Position numbers and translations under genes: made by a program. A DNA stretch of 64,000 bases. Origin: Halichoerus grypus (taxonomy: Eukaryota > Chordata > Mammalia > Carnivora > Phocidae). Of the stretch, positions 10,820-20,538 are shown in pieces. The notes beneath the pieces were generated by a model. The model was not told the DNA's origin. It searched no databases and was given only the letters and a program-made list of their open reading frames with translations. The stretch is from positions 126,147,093 to 126,211,092 of the forward strand of contig NC_135718.1 in the NCBI RefSeq assembly GCF_964656455.1. The letters run 5' to 3'. Every line of letters begins with the position of its first letter. The stretch's first letter is position 1.

Positions 10820-11192
10820 TAGAAACATATTCAGACTACAGTTCCCAGCCTCCTTTGCAGTTGAGTAGAGCCATGCGATGAAGCTCTAGACAACCAAACG
10901 TGAGCAAAAGTGATGTGGCCCATTCAAAAGTTCTCACATGCGATCCTTCCTCTCTTTCATCTGCAGACTTGATGCTCATGGATCCAGCTTCGTATTTCAA
11001 AGCCCAAAAGTATTACAGAGCCACAAGAGAAAAGGACTTGTGTCCCCATATACATATATGGAACAGAGCGTATTATCTCTGCACCTCTGGCCAACTGAAA
11101 ATTGCACTAATGAGAAATAAACTTATATTGTATCGAGCCATTGAAAAGTTGGTATTGTTTGCTACAGAAACTAATGTTGTTTTCCTTAACTA
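10820..11192 (+). repeat. Ancient interspersed repeat, family not named (copy 1)
   Basis: Carries CAGTTCCCAGCCTCCTTTGC, then 'GTAGAGCCATGCGATGAAGC', AAAAGTGATGTGGCC, and near the end GAGAAATAAACTTATATTGT followed by CGAGCCATTGA. This pattern ('...gccatgtgac...gaagtgatgtg...aaataaacttctattgtgttaagccactga') is a widespread mammalian dispersed repeat, probably an old LTR or L1M 3' end; I cannot decide which. Another member is at 18965-19235. Reading frames over it (for example 97 codons from 10900) are not genes. Confidence 0.55.
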
Positions 11193-11194
11193 AT

Positions 11195-12570
11195 GAGAGC
11201 ATCTATGATATTCAGGTCATTCTTTGTCCCCATCTTAGTAGTCTCTCAGAGAATTTTTTCAAACACTCTCTTGTCATAACTTCCGTGACATCACACTCTT
11301 CTGATTCCCCCCTACATTTCTGCACATTTCTTCTCAGTTTCCTTTGCTGGCTTCGGTTTCTCTAACTTTTTCAAACTTTTTCTCTAAAAGGCTAGATCAT
11401 AAATATTTCAGGCTTTGTGAGCCACATGCAATCTAGCATATTCTTCTTTGTTTTCCTTACAAGCCATTAAAAATATAAAACCCTTTCTTAGCTGGTAGCC
11501 ATGCAGAAACAGGACCGAGGCTGGATTTGGTCCATGGGCTGTGGTTTGCTGACCTCTATTCTAGTTGACTGACAAATATAGAAGTGCCCCCCGCCCTTCC
11601 AGCTCAGCTTCAACTTCTACTGCTCTGTACACTCTCCCTGGAGAATCTTATCAAATCCTGTGCTTTAAACACACCTATATATTAACGCCTCCTAGAGATC
11701 TCCAAAGCTGACCTTTCCTTTGTGAAACAGACCTAAACGTGTAACAGCCTACTCAACCTCTCCCTTTGGATACCTACTACTATTAGGCTTCTCAAACATA
11801 AAACAAAAAACCAAACAAATAAAAAAAACAATAACAAAAACCTGAAAGACTGCTGATCCCCCCTTTCAAACATGTTTCTAGCTCAATAAAAGACAGCAAC
11901 ATCCTCAAGCTCATCCCTGGTGTCTCTTTTCCCTCATCCCCCAAGCTCAATCCCTCACTAAGATTTGTTGGTTTTATTTTCACTATATACCTGGAATGTG
12001 TCTACTCCTCTCTATACTCCTCTGGACCATCGTCCCAGTTCAAGGCATCATTGCCTCCCATCTGAACAACTGCAATAGCCTCCTAGGTGGGCTCCCTTCC
12101 ACCTTCACCTCCAAAGAGCATATGGTTCCTCCAAAGAGCAATTACAGGGATTTTTCTAAAATTTAAATCAGCTCAAGATGCTCTTCACACTTGAGTGGCT
12201 TCCCCTTGCTCTTAAAATAAAACCAAACTCCTTACTCTATAGGATACAGCCTCTTCCTCATCTTCTTCCGCCCACCTGATCTACCTCTTCAGCCACACCA
12301 GCCTTTCTGCACACCCAACCATTCTCTATTACATCCCTCTATTTCCTTCTCAGTAATATTTGCAATGCGTCACTCACTTGTATATTCATTTACTTACCTA
12401 TTTTGTCTCTCCTCCAACAAATACATACACTCATGCACACTAGAATGTAAACTCCATGACGGAAAGGATCTCACTGTCTTATTTATCAATGTAATACCCA
12501 GACCAATACCTAGTACATGTTGTACTAACTGCATATTTATGGGACAAGTACAAATACAGGGATGAAGAAA
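11195..12570 (+). repeat. L2 LINE 3' half, sense, split by a hAT element
   Basis: A long L2 copy. Clear landmarks are TAGAGATCTCCAAAGCTGAC (11693-11712), CAACTGCAATAGCCTCCTAG (12067-12086), CTTCCCCTTGCTCTTAAAAT with AAACTCCTTACTC, 'CACCTGATCTACCTCTTCAG', CACACTAGAATGTAAACTCC and 'ACTGTCTTATTTATCAATGT'. The piece before 11362 fits only weakly. A hAT-type element occupies 11362-11562. Internal A-rich slippage is seen at 11800-11850. All frames are broken. Confidence 0.85.
11362..11562 (+). mobile_element. hAT-type non-autonomous DNA transposon
   Basis: Contains TTTCAAACTTTTTCTCTAAA, ATAAATATTTCAGGCTTTGT followed by GAGCCACATG, 'ATATAAAACCCTTTCTTAGC' and CTGGATTTGGTCCATGGGCT with 'GTGGTTTGCTGACCTCTATT'. 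These match, by recall, a common eutherian hAT-Charlie-type element that ends '...gggccgtagtttgccgacccctg'. The middle has lost bases. It sits inside the L2 at 11195-12570. No transposase is encoded. Confidence 0.7.
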
Positions 12571-15500
12571 GGAAATAGATGAATAAATTTTGGCGACAGA
12601 ATTTATTTTGACTTTGATTTAGTGATACCAACATTAACTTCAGATAAATTAATAATTACTGATGGTATTTTTCAGCTCAAAATATTTTACAGCCATGTTT
12701 GCTTTTTCCTTACTTTTCATAAATCCCAATGTGGGGCCAAGAGAAGTCAACTATCATGAACCTAATTTTACAGAGAAGCATGTTGACATATAAGCAGGTT
12801 GGTTTTACCAGATCACTACGAATATGAATATACAAATTTGCTACAGGTCTCTGCTGTGCTGGGCTCATTGTCATTTTCTAGTAGATACTGGACTTTTCTT
12901 ATTAATCTCCAAAAAAAAAAAATCATTAGTTATCCTTATTCCCCTGCTTCTGTAAGGGTCCTGATGATGTCATCGCAGGCCTTAGACAAGACAGCCTATA
13001 AAGTTTGCTGTATAAAACACCAGATGACAGAGTTCAGTTCTGTATCTAAAGCAAGAAATTAGGAAAAACTACAGTCACAAAGATAATGTTTTAACATAAG
13101 GGATTACAAGGCTTCATATATGAACTCTATAGACAAGAGGACAAGAAAGAGTGTGAAATCACATCCCGTTGAAAACAGAGTTTACCTGACGCTCATTCAC
13201 CAAGGCATCATACCATCTGAGACCTGGAAGTTGTAGAAATCTTCAAGAGGAGCCTTGAGAGAACAGAGCAAAAATTAAAAGTCTGGGGTGGCAGACTAAA
13301 GGCTAAAGGAATTGATATAAAATTCCCCTAAAGAAGAGATGTGAGGAGGGAAGCCATGACATCATTGAACCCTTGATTAAGCTGTCTTCTGCTTCCACTA
13401 ACAAGAATGATGGATTTAAATTACAAAGTAGAGTGATTTCAGCCAGATGGGAGAATTTTAGAATTAGTGAATCTTTGCCTAGCCTTTTCATTCCCTGGTG
13501 ATAGTTCATTACCAGAGAGCACACCCAGACTTGGGCCACAATGCCATGGTGGGGAAGCTTTTCCTGCGTATCCCTGGATCCAAATCTCTGCCCTATAATT
13601 GGGCTTTTTCTTCTCCATGCTGTAAAATATATGCTTTGATACTTAATTCATACCGGATTGCAAAAGACCCTAGTACCTTAAAGCATAATCCTTCTCAGAT
13701 ACATTTGCATCTGCATTTGAATCTTTGCTAAGGCAATAACGTTTTGCTTGTAATATTTCAGAAATCAGCCAAACAATGGTGAGAATACTTGTACAGAACT
13801 TTGGAACCTTCCCACAGTTTTCTGAGAATTCCATATAGGCAGACACTAGGAACCAGGAACACAGGGGATGGAGGTGGACGGGGCAGGAGAGGATTTTGCA
13901 ATTCCATTAATAGAACAGGTGATCCACTTCCTTGCTATAGTAAATGAAGTAAAATAAATAGGACAGTAAAAAATAGGAAGGTAAACAGCAAATTAATTAT
14001 GTAAGTACTAAAGTAAAAAAAATAATAATAAATCAAGGAAAAAAGGCACATGTTGAGATAGCTCTGATCCAAACAGAGTATAGAGAGCTTTATAATGAGG
14101 ATCAAACTGTAGAACTTGCGAAGGAAGACTAATTCCCATGAAGATGTTCTAGTTCATCAAAAAAATCTGCTGAACTTAGAATTACGTGTACAGGCAAAGG
14201 TCACAAATATTTTAAAAATTTAAACCACACTAAAATATACACAAAAATAAACTGAAAATAATAATACTTTTTCTCTGATGATTCAGAAATAACTTAAGAG
14301 TTTTACAGAGGCTTGGGAGCCTCCTTATAATCATCAAATGTCAATAAACTGTGGATGTACAATGTGTTGTTTAATAGACAATTTTAACTAATAAATTTCT
14401 ATTCATTTCATCTGCTACATCTAAGACACATATCCAAGCTGTAGGACACAGGAGACTAACTTTTTTTTATTCTTTTATACGTTTAATGACTTCTTCAGAT
14501 TTATTTAACAGAACTTGACATGAAATTCAGAAACTTCTGACATCAGAACAGATGGAAAATATCTAAAAAGGATTCCGTAAACTTTAAAAAGTGGGGAGGT
14601 CAGGGAATAGACAACTGTCATTAGATATCTATATCAATAAAACCTTAAAAGCACAAAAGTCCTTAGAATTATTTAGATTCTCTCTATCATTACTGCACGC
14701 TCCACACACACTTTGGGGAAAAGCGATGAATATCTGTCACTCAGGCAGGGCGGGAGAGGCACCAGCTAAAGTGCCAATTTGAACAAATCATTTCCCCTGC
14801 TTAGAATCCCCTAACAGATCCCTTGGTTTTCAGATAAAATCAAGCACACCTTCTTCAAATGTTGTAAAGAGGTATTTAACTCCTCTCACAAATTCTGTTC
14901 CCTATCTCAGAGTCTGAACCAATCTGCAAACTGTCATCCAGCCTTTATTGCCTTTCTTTTTTATCTTTTTAGAACTATAACGCCCAGAAAACTACACAAA
15001 AGGAAAATATGAAAGATCACAAATGTCAATAGTCATCTCAGGATCAAAGACTAGACATAGACACCACTTTGGCAAATTAAAGAAGGTTTTCCAGTCAAGA
15101 AGATTTAGAAGGAAATCACTGAACATTTTAGATAGAGCGGTAAGTGCTAAATCCCCCAAAAGACCTCATCAGAAGGTCACAGTTACAAATGATAAGTCTA
15201 AAGGACTGAGGATCCCTTCAGACATCCCGCAGGCTTGGCTGTCCCACTTCCAAGCTCAGCCTCATAGGAGACGTTATAGTATATGAAAATGTTGATATTT
15301 GATCATTTTTTGCCTACACTATCATGAAACTTAATATATAAGTCAAATGTAGATCTGCATGGAGGTAAATCTAGATAAATGCTACAGACCACCGCATCTG
15401 AGTCAGAGGAGCCCCTCCAATCAGTGTTATTCAGTGTATATCATTATTCTAGTGCATCACATATACTGCAGTGTTACTAGGCATGGACATAGACCTCATT

Positions 15501-15879
15501 TATTATACTCAGTCTTTCTCAGCCAGAAGAGCCTGATCCAAGTGATTGCCTGGATAATTAGAACAAGGTTCAGATATACAAATATCTCTGAATATATTCA
15601 ATAATATTTAATGTTATGAGAATATTTGACAAAAGTGAAAAAAGATATTATATATAATGATATATTATGTATTTTATATATTTCCAACTTAGTATAAGAA
15701 ATATAGACTATTTGCATAGAAAAAGGAACTAAAAGAAATGCACTAGGTTGTAGTAACATAAGAAATTAATTATATTTTCTTCTTTATTGTTTTTGGTACC
15801 TCCAAATTGTTAAAATGATCACCCATTAATCTTATAATCATGAAGAAGCAATACCTTTAAAAATTTTTATTCTTGTAGT
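12571..15879. other. 3.3 kb with almost no recognisable feature
   Basis: No gene and no confidently named repeat. Bases 12665-12790 faintly resemble a sense MIR ('CCTAATTTTACAGAGAAGC'). Bases 15600-15700 are AT-rich and rich in TATA steps. Frames of up to 87 codons (12799-13062, 15023-15286, 15359-15604) show no domain; the 15023 frame is unusually rich in Lys/Arg but matches nothing I know. The poverty of repeats compared with the rest of the window is itself notable. Confidence 0.5.
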
Positions 15880-16370
15880 AATGTGGAGGGAGAAGTAGAG
15901 GGTCAATGAGGTCATTTAGGAGACTCTGCAGTTGTCAGGACAAGAGGGTGATAAGGACCTAGACAGAAAAGGATTTAGGATTTATTAAAGATCTCATTTT
16001 ATATAGAAGTTGACTACAAGTTTTCTGGCTTGAGCAGCTGTATAGATAGAAAGAGCACTAATTAGGAGAATATATGTAGTTGAAAAGGACTGTCCTAGGA
16101 AAATGATAAATTTTATTTTTGACATGTGTTTGCGGTGTCTTAAGACATGCAGGTAGAGATGATGAGTAAACATGGTAAGAAAGAGAGAGAAAGAAACAAG
16201 AAAAGAAGGCAGGGAGGGAAAGGAGGGAGGGGGGAGGAGGCAGGAAGAGAAGGGAAAAAGTGAAGATAGGTATGGGTCAGGAGCATAGAACATACATTTG
16301 GGCTGGAGATACCGTTTGGCAGTAGCAGTATATAAATAGTCATTGACAGTGTGTAGACCAATATGGTTTT
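15880..16370 (-). repeat. L2 LINE, antisense
   Basis: Internal L2 sequence in reverse: 'GGAGACTCTGCAGTTGTCAG', 'TTTTCTGGCTTGAGCAGCTG', 'TTTTTGACATGTGTTTGCGG' and GGGCTGGAGATACCG. These correspond to the antisense 'caggtttctggcttgggcgactg' and 'ttttggacatgttgagtttgag' blocks. A purine tract (16176-16260) lies inside it. Confidence 0.7.
16176..16260 (+). repeat. Polypurine (GA-rich) tract
   Basis: About 85 bp almost entirely A and G on the plus strand, with only a few C interruptions (near 16196, 16210 and 16231), including GGGAGGGAAAGGAGGGAGGG. Long mirror-like purine tracts of this kind can adopt triplex (H-DNA) or G-rich structures; that is inference. Confidence 0.85.
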
Positions 16371-16412
16371 AATAGAAAGTATGATTATATATAGGCTTCT
16401 TTTCTTCTAGAA

Positions 16413-16640
16413 CAGGGTTTCTCAACCTTAACACAATTGATATTTAGGGAGTGGAGTGGGGAGCTGTCCTGTGCATTGTAGGATGTTTAACAATACCCCT
16501 GGCCTCTACCCACTAGATTCCAGTAGCACTGCCCCTCCTCCTCTGTTATGACCACTGAAAATGTCTCTAGCCATAGCCGAATACCCCTGGGGTGGGGGAG
16601 GCATGGGAGGTACAAAATCACTTCCAGTTGAGAACCATTG
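16413..16640 (-). mobile_element. MER5A-type hAT element, antisense
   Basis: Nearly complete MER5A in reverse. The left end is CAGGGTTTCTCAACC and the right end GTTGAGAACCATTG, the expected inverted termini. Between them are 'GCTGTCCTGTGCATTGTAGG', 'CCTGGCCTCTACCCACTAG' and 'AAAATGTCTCTAGCCATAGC'. Flanking octamers TTCTAGAA (16405-16412) and TTCTAAGT (16641-16648) share five bases and may be a decayed 8-bp hAT target duplication. It encodes nothing. Confidence 0.9.
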
Positions 16641-16724
16641 TTCTAAGTGTATTATAGCAACAAGACATGATGTCATTCAACAGAAATCTACATATTGAAA
16701 TAAAGATGTTTTCACATAAAGATT

Positions 16725-17245
16725 TTTAGTGGGTAAATATGTGCCAGGTACTATGCTAAGTTCTGGAGATTCAAAGTTAAATATGATATGCACCAGGTCC
16801 TCAAGGAGTCCATAACCCAGTGAGGCACAGACACATAAAGAAATATTTGCGGGGCACCTGGGTGGCTCAGACGGTTAAGTGTCTGCCTTCAGCTCGGGTC
16901 ATGGTCCCAGGGTCCTGGGATCGAGCCCCGCATCGGGCTCCCTGCTGAGCAGGGAGCCTGCTTCTCCCTCTCCCTCTGCCTGCTGCTTCCCCTGCTTGTG
17001 CACTCTCTCTGTCAAAAATAAATAAAATCTTAAAAAAAAAAAAAATATTTGCAATGCATTGGGAAAAGTGCTAGTCTCAACAAGCACAAAATACTCTAGT
17101 AGCAAAACAGAGAACGCTGTTCTGACAGGAGAAAAAAGAGTCAAAGAGAAAGTGACGTTTGAGTTGGATCTTGAAAGATAAGTATACATTCGATAAGTGA
17201 AAATGACAGGGAAAGACATTCTAAGAGGAATATATGCAACGGAAT
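16725..17245 (-). repeat. L2 LINE 3' end, antisense, split by a SINEC
   Basis: Left part: ATATGTGCCAGGTACTATGC, then TTCTGGAGATTCAAAG, 'TCAAGGAGTCCATAACCCAG'. Right part after the SINEC: GGGAAAAGTGCTAG, GAAAGTGACGTTTGAGTTGG with ATCTTGAAAGATAAG. Both are consecutive antisense L2 blocks. The SINEC at 16851-17042 interrupts them. Confidence 0.85.
16851..17042 (+). mobile_element. SINEC, sense, inserted into an L2
   Basis: Starts GGGGCACCTGGGTGGCTCAG. It has 'GGGTCCTGGGATCGAGCCCC' and the 'TGCCTGCTGCTTCCCCTGC' body, a short CT part, TGTCAAAAATAAATAAAATC and an A-tail. The target-site duplication AAATATTTGC is at 16841-16850 and 17043-17052. Confidence 0.95.
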
Positions 17246-18029
17246 ATATATCCAAAGAACTAATAATGGCCCAGGATCTACACTGAGACATTTTTTGTTT
17301 GGCTCATGGATAATTCATGTCTATTTGGGCAACAACATCCCACTTGTAGGAAACTAGCACCCAAAGTGAAAAGCATATTTTTTACCAAAGGTAAACAAAG
17401 TGGTACTAACTGAGCTGGGCAAAAGAACAGAAGTTGTCTTTACAGCTACTTTAGTTTCCTCATGTTGCCCAGAGCCCTTAAATTGACCTCATAGGGGGCC
17501 GTTAAAAAGGGTTTCCATCCCAGTCAATACCTCAGGAGCAGTGGGCTTCTCCCCTGTGTTACAAGGTAACCCCTCAGTGAAACTAATTAGATTTTTTTCC
17601 CCAAAAAACAGCCAGGCTATTGATTTGAGAACTGAAAACAGTATTGATATATAGCTGTCAGTTATACCTGAATAAGAATTAACTACAGAATTTTTTAACA
17701 TAAGAAAAATATGAAATGTCTACAATTTCTACTGCTATAAGATTTCAACAGAAAAAAATTTCTTTTGCTCTTAATCTGCTTACAAAATGTAGGCTCCCTA
17801 AATCAAAGAAATTATGAAATAATTTTGCCAAGTGGCTTAATATTTTACCTGAATGTCTTGTTGTATGAAGGTTCATCATTATAATCTCCTAATGGCATTA
17901 AGATTTGTTCTGCCTTTACTACATCTATACTTATTCATTCAACATTTACTAAGTACCAGTGATAACATAGTCATTTGCAAATATATAGATGCTTCTCAAA
18001 GATACTGAAATAAAAAGAACTAAGAGAAC
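17246..18029. other. Non-coding stretch, no gene recognised
   Basis: No gene supported. Bases 17930-17960 (ACTTATTCATTCAACATTTACTAAG-like) may be the tip of an antisense L2, too short to call firmly. Confidence 0.5.
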
Positions 18030-18245
18030 ATATTGTGCCCTGCCCGTGTGATAGTCACCGTGCTTATGTTTCACGTGCCTCATCTCATTCCCAAACCGTA
18101 GGTAAAAGGTATTATAATTATCTCCATTTTACAAATGAGCAAATAGGGAGTTTAAGTAACTTACCCAAGCACCTACAGCTAAAATGGATGACTCAGAAAT
18201 AGGCCCACCTGTCCTCTTTCCCACTCTTTCCAGATCCTAAAGAGT
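18030..18245 (+). repeat. MIR SINE, sense
   Basis: Landmarks: 'CACGTGCCTCATCTCATTCC', TTATAATTATCTCCATTTTA followed by CAAATGAGCAAATAGGGAG, and 'AAGTAACTTACCCAAGCACC'. Collinear with the MIR core and 3' half. Confidence 0.85.
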
Positions 18246-18599
18246 AGACATACCCAATTCAACAGTCCAGTCCCATTTTCTTTTTTCTTCCACAGCTCCA
18301 AACTGGTCTCTCTGGTCCTCAGAGCCAAAGCTACATCTCACATGCTTACAAGTACTCACCCTTCAAAATGCCTTCCTTCTTCCTGCCAAAGGTTCTGACC
18401 ACCCCCATGGGTTGTTAGGGCTCAGACCGGGAAGGCTAACACTCTCCTACCTGACGGTGGTGTTTTAACCCGCATCCAATTCTACTCTGTCTCTTGAGGA
18501 TTTACTCTTTTATAATACTTGGCCATAAATGTCAGGAATCACTTGATCCTAGTCCTTGTCTACCTAAGACTCTCTCCCTGTCTCATACTTTTAAACATT

Positions 18600-18737
18600 A
18601 TTTTATGCTGTGTGTTTCCAAAACTTACATCTCCAGTGCAGACTTCCTTGAGTGCTAGACTTAAACACCACCTGCCTACTGGAAGTCTCTAATTGGATGT
18701 GATGACCTCTCGTATTCATCAAATCATATGTGGGCAT
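18600..18737 (+). repeat. L2 LINE fragment, sense
   Basis: TTACATCTCCAGTGCAGACT, TGAGTGCTAGACTTA and CCACCTGCCTACTGGAAGTC with TCTAATTGGATGT follow the internal L2 order 'acatctccagc..agacct...gagctccagactc...caactgcctactggacatctccacttggatg'. The preceding 350 bp (18250-18600) are pyrimidine-rich and may be earlier L2 sequence, but no landmark is clear. Confidence 0.65.
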
Positions 18738-18753
18738 AAAACTAGACCATATT

Positions 18754-18949
18754 GGGGCACCTGGGTGGCTCAGTTGGTTGGGTGACTGCCTTTGGCTCCG
18801 GTCATGATCCCGGGGTCCTGGGATCGAGCCCCTCATCGGGCTCCCTGCTCGGCGGGGAGCCTGCTTCTCCCTCTCCCACTTCCCCTGCTTGTGTTACCTC
18901 TCTCGCTGTCTCTCTGTCAATTAAATAAAATCTTTAAAAAAAAAAAAAA
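18754..18949 (+). mobile_element. SINEC, sense, with target-site duplication
   Basis: Head GGGGCACCTGGGTGGCTCAG preceded by a duplicated AAACTAGACCATATT (18739-18753; again 18950-18964). The body is of the 'CTCCCACTTCCCCTGCTTG' class with TGTCAATTAAATAAAATC and an A-tail of about 17 bases. The duplication is perfect over 15 bp, so this copy is probably one of the younger ones. Confidence 0.95.
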
Positions 18950-18964
18950 AAACTAGACCATATT

Positions 18965-19235
18965 TCCTAGGCAGGTGTAGCCATATGGCTGTGTTTTATT
19001 TAACGGAATACAAGCAGAAGTAATGGATATGCCATTTCCAGTCCTGACCCATAAAAACATCCATGCCCACTGCTTCATGTTTCTTTTCCCCCCTCTTCCT
19101 TCTGGTAAAATGGAAATGATCTCAGGGTAACAGCTAAAGCCACATGATGAAGGTGGCCGAGTTTCTGTCAGCCTGGATCTCTGAACCACTGCATAGAAGA
19201 GAGCTGCCTTTCTAGTTACCCATGTGTTACACATG
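18965..19235 (+). repeat. Ancient interspersed repeat, family not named (copy 2)
   Basis: Same family as 10820-11192. It has AGCCATATGGCTGTGTTTTA, AAGCAGAAGTAATGGATATG, CTGACCCATAAAAACATCCA, CACATGATGAAGGTGGCCGA and CTGTCAGCCTGGATCTCTGA. The recalled family text is '...cctggcccataaaaacatcc...aagatggcagagcc..ctgtcagcctggatccctga'. Probably an old LTR-like or L1M 3' element. Confidence 0.55.
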
Positions 19236-19369
19236 TAAAAAATTACTCTTTAGGCTTATATACATATTTTTATCTAATTGCTAGTGAGAAAGGCAGTTAG
19301 CCTTCCAAACTAACATAGTTTTCTCATAGGAATCTCAAGCTTCACATGATCTCCACCCAAACCTGTCCT

Positions 19370-19615
19370 CATCAACCTTCCTTAATTTAGAAAATAGTAC
19401 TGCCTTTCACACAGTCTCAAAGGTCAGAAATCTGGGAGTTATTCTTGATTCTTTTTTTCTTCATTGTTCACATGCAATCTATGTAAATTCTATCTCTAAA
19501 TGCTTGCAAAGCTATCCTTTTTATCTCCACCAACTCCCTAATTCAAACTACCATATTGTTTACCTGGATTGTGACAATAGCTTTCTAATTTTTCCTTATC
19601 GTCTTCCATTCAGGA
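19370..19615 (+). repeat. L2 LINE fragment, sense
   Basis: Blocks CAGAAATCTGGGAGTTATTC with TTGATTCTTTTTTTC, 'CACATGCAATCTATGTAAAT', 'TATCTCCACCAACTCCC' and GGATTGTGACAATAGCTTTC match the internal L2 text 'agaaacctgggagtcatccttgactcc...acatccaatc...cctggactattgcaatagcctcc'. Confidence 0.75.
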
Positions 19616-19800
19616 CTGTGAGGGAAATATTTCAGGGATTGAAAAGAAAGATAGTACAAATTACAACCGGTTGAGAGGGTCCAAGAAAACCTCATGAAGG
19701 AGATTTGAATGATGGATTGGATAGGAATATTAAGAGAGGTACTGCAGGGGAAGGTGAACAGAATCAGACAATTGACAGGCAGAGAACAACAGGAAAGTCA
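19616..19800 (-). repeat. Probable L2 LINE fragment, antisense
   Basis: 'GAGGGTCCAAGAAAACCTCA', GAAGGAGATTTGAATGATGG and ATATTAAGAGAGGTACTGCA resemble the antisense L2 block 'gaaggcttcctgaggaagtgacatttgagctgagacctgaaggatgagtagg'. Decayed; the call rests on order more than identity. Confidence 0.45.
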
Positions 19801-19984
19801 ATGAAGCAGGGCTGTTAGGTATCACTGAGGACCATACTGTGTCCCTCCTCCCTATATAAAGGGTTTGAATGATGTAATTGGCTGGCATTAAAAATGATTT
19901 CTTCTAAAAATATGTTTATACAAGAGGTATTCTGTCTTAAAATTATCGATGCTCAATTCCCAATCAATCTATAAGAATAATTTT

Positions 19985-20188
19985 ATTATTATTATTATGT
20001 TCAGTTAGCCAACATATAGTACATCATTAGTTTTTGATGTAGTGTTCAAGGATTCATTAATTGCGTGTAAAACCCAGTGCTCATCACCACACGTGCCCTC
20101 CTTAATACCCATCAGCCGGTTACCCCATCCCCCTACCCCCCTCCCTTCTGTAACCCTCAGTTTGTTTCCCAGAGTCCAGAGTCTCTCA
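19985..20188 (-). mobile_element. Carnivore L1 3' end, antisense, with target-site duplication
   Basis: Reverse-complement of the carnivore L1 3' UTR end: TTCAGTTAGCCAACATATAG, TACATCATTAGTTTTTGATG, CAGTGCTCATCACCACACGT, GCCCTCCTTAATACCCATCA and 'CCCTCAGTTTGTTTCCCAG'. The family's 3' A-rich tail appears here as the TTATTATTATTATTATG at the left. AAGAATAATTTT flanks it at 19973-19984 and 20189-20200. Severely 5'-truncated to about 200 bp, as is usual for L1. Confidence 0.9.
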
Positions 20189-20414
20189 AAGAATAATTTT
20201 GTTTAACTAAATAATTGCATAAATAAGCTCCTGTTTACAGCACTCAGTAATCGCCACTCTTGCTATTAGTAATATATTTGTTGATGAAAAAGAAGTAATT
20301 TTATCAGTTGATTTAATGCTTGATTTGAGACAACAGTCAACTTATCAACGAAGTATATTTTAGCCTAAATAAATAAAGTAAAAGTGTGCTTTCTTTTTAA
20401 GATGTTTTTTCAAG

Positions 20415-20526
20415 GGGGTGATGGGGTAACTGACTGATGGACATTAAGGAGGGCACATGATGTAATGAGCTCTCTGAAACTAATAATGCACTATATGTTA
20501 ATTAATTGAATTTAAATTTTAAAAAA
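20415..20526 (+). mobile_element. Carnivore L1 3' end, sense
   Basis: Same L1 3' UTR region in the other orientation: GGGGGTGATGGGGTAACTGA, 'GACATTAAGGAGGGCACATG', 'AACTAATAATGCACTATATG' and TTAATTGAATTTAAATTTT. Imperfect flanks TGTTTTTTCAAG (20403-20414) and TATTTTTTCAAG (20527-20538) fit a target-site duplication. About 30 bp in the middle of the family sequence are missing ('...gagctctctgaaac'). Confidence 0.85.
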
Positions 20527-20538
20527 TATTTTTTCAAG

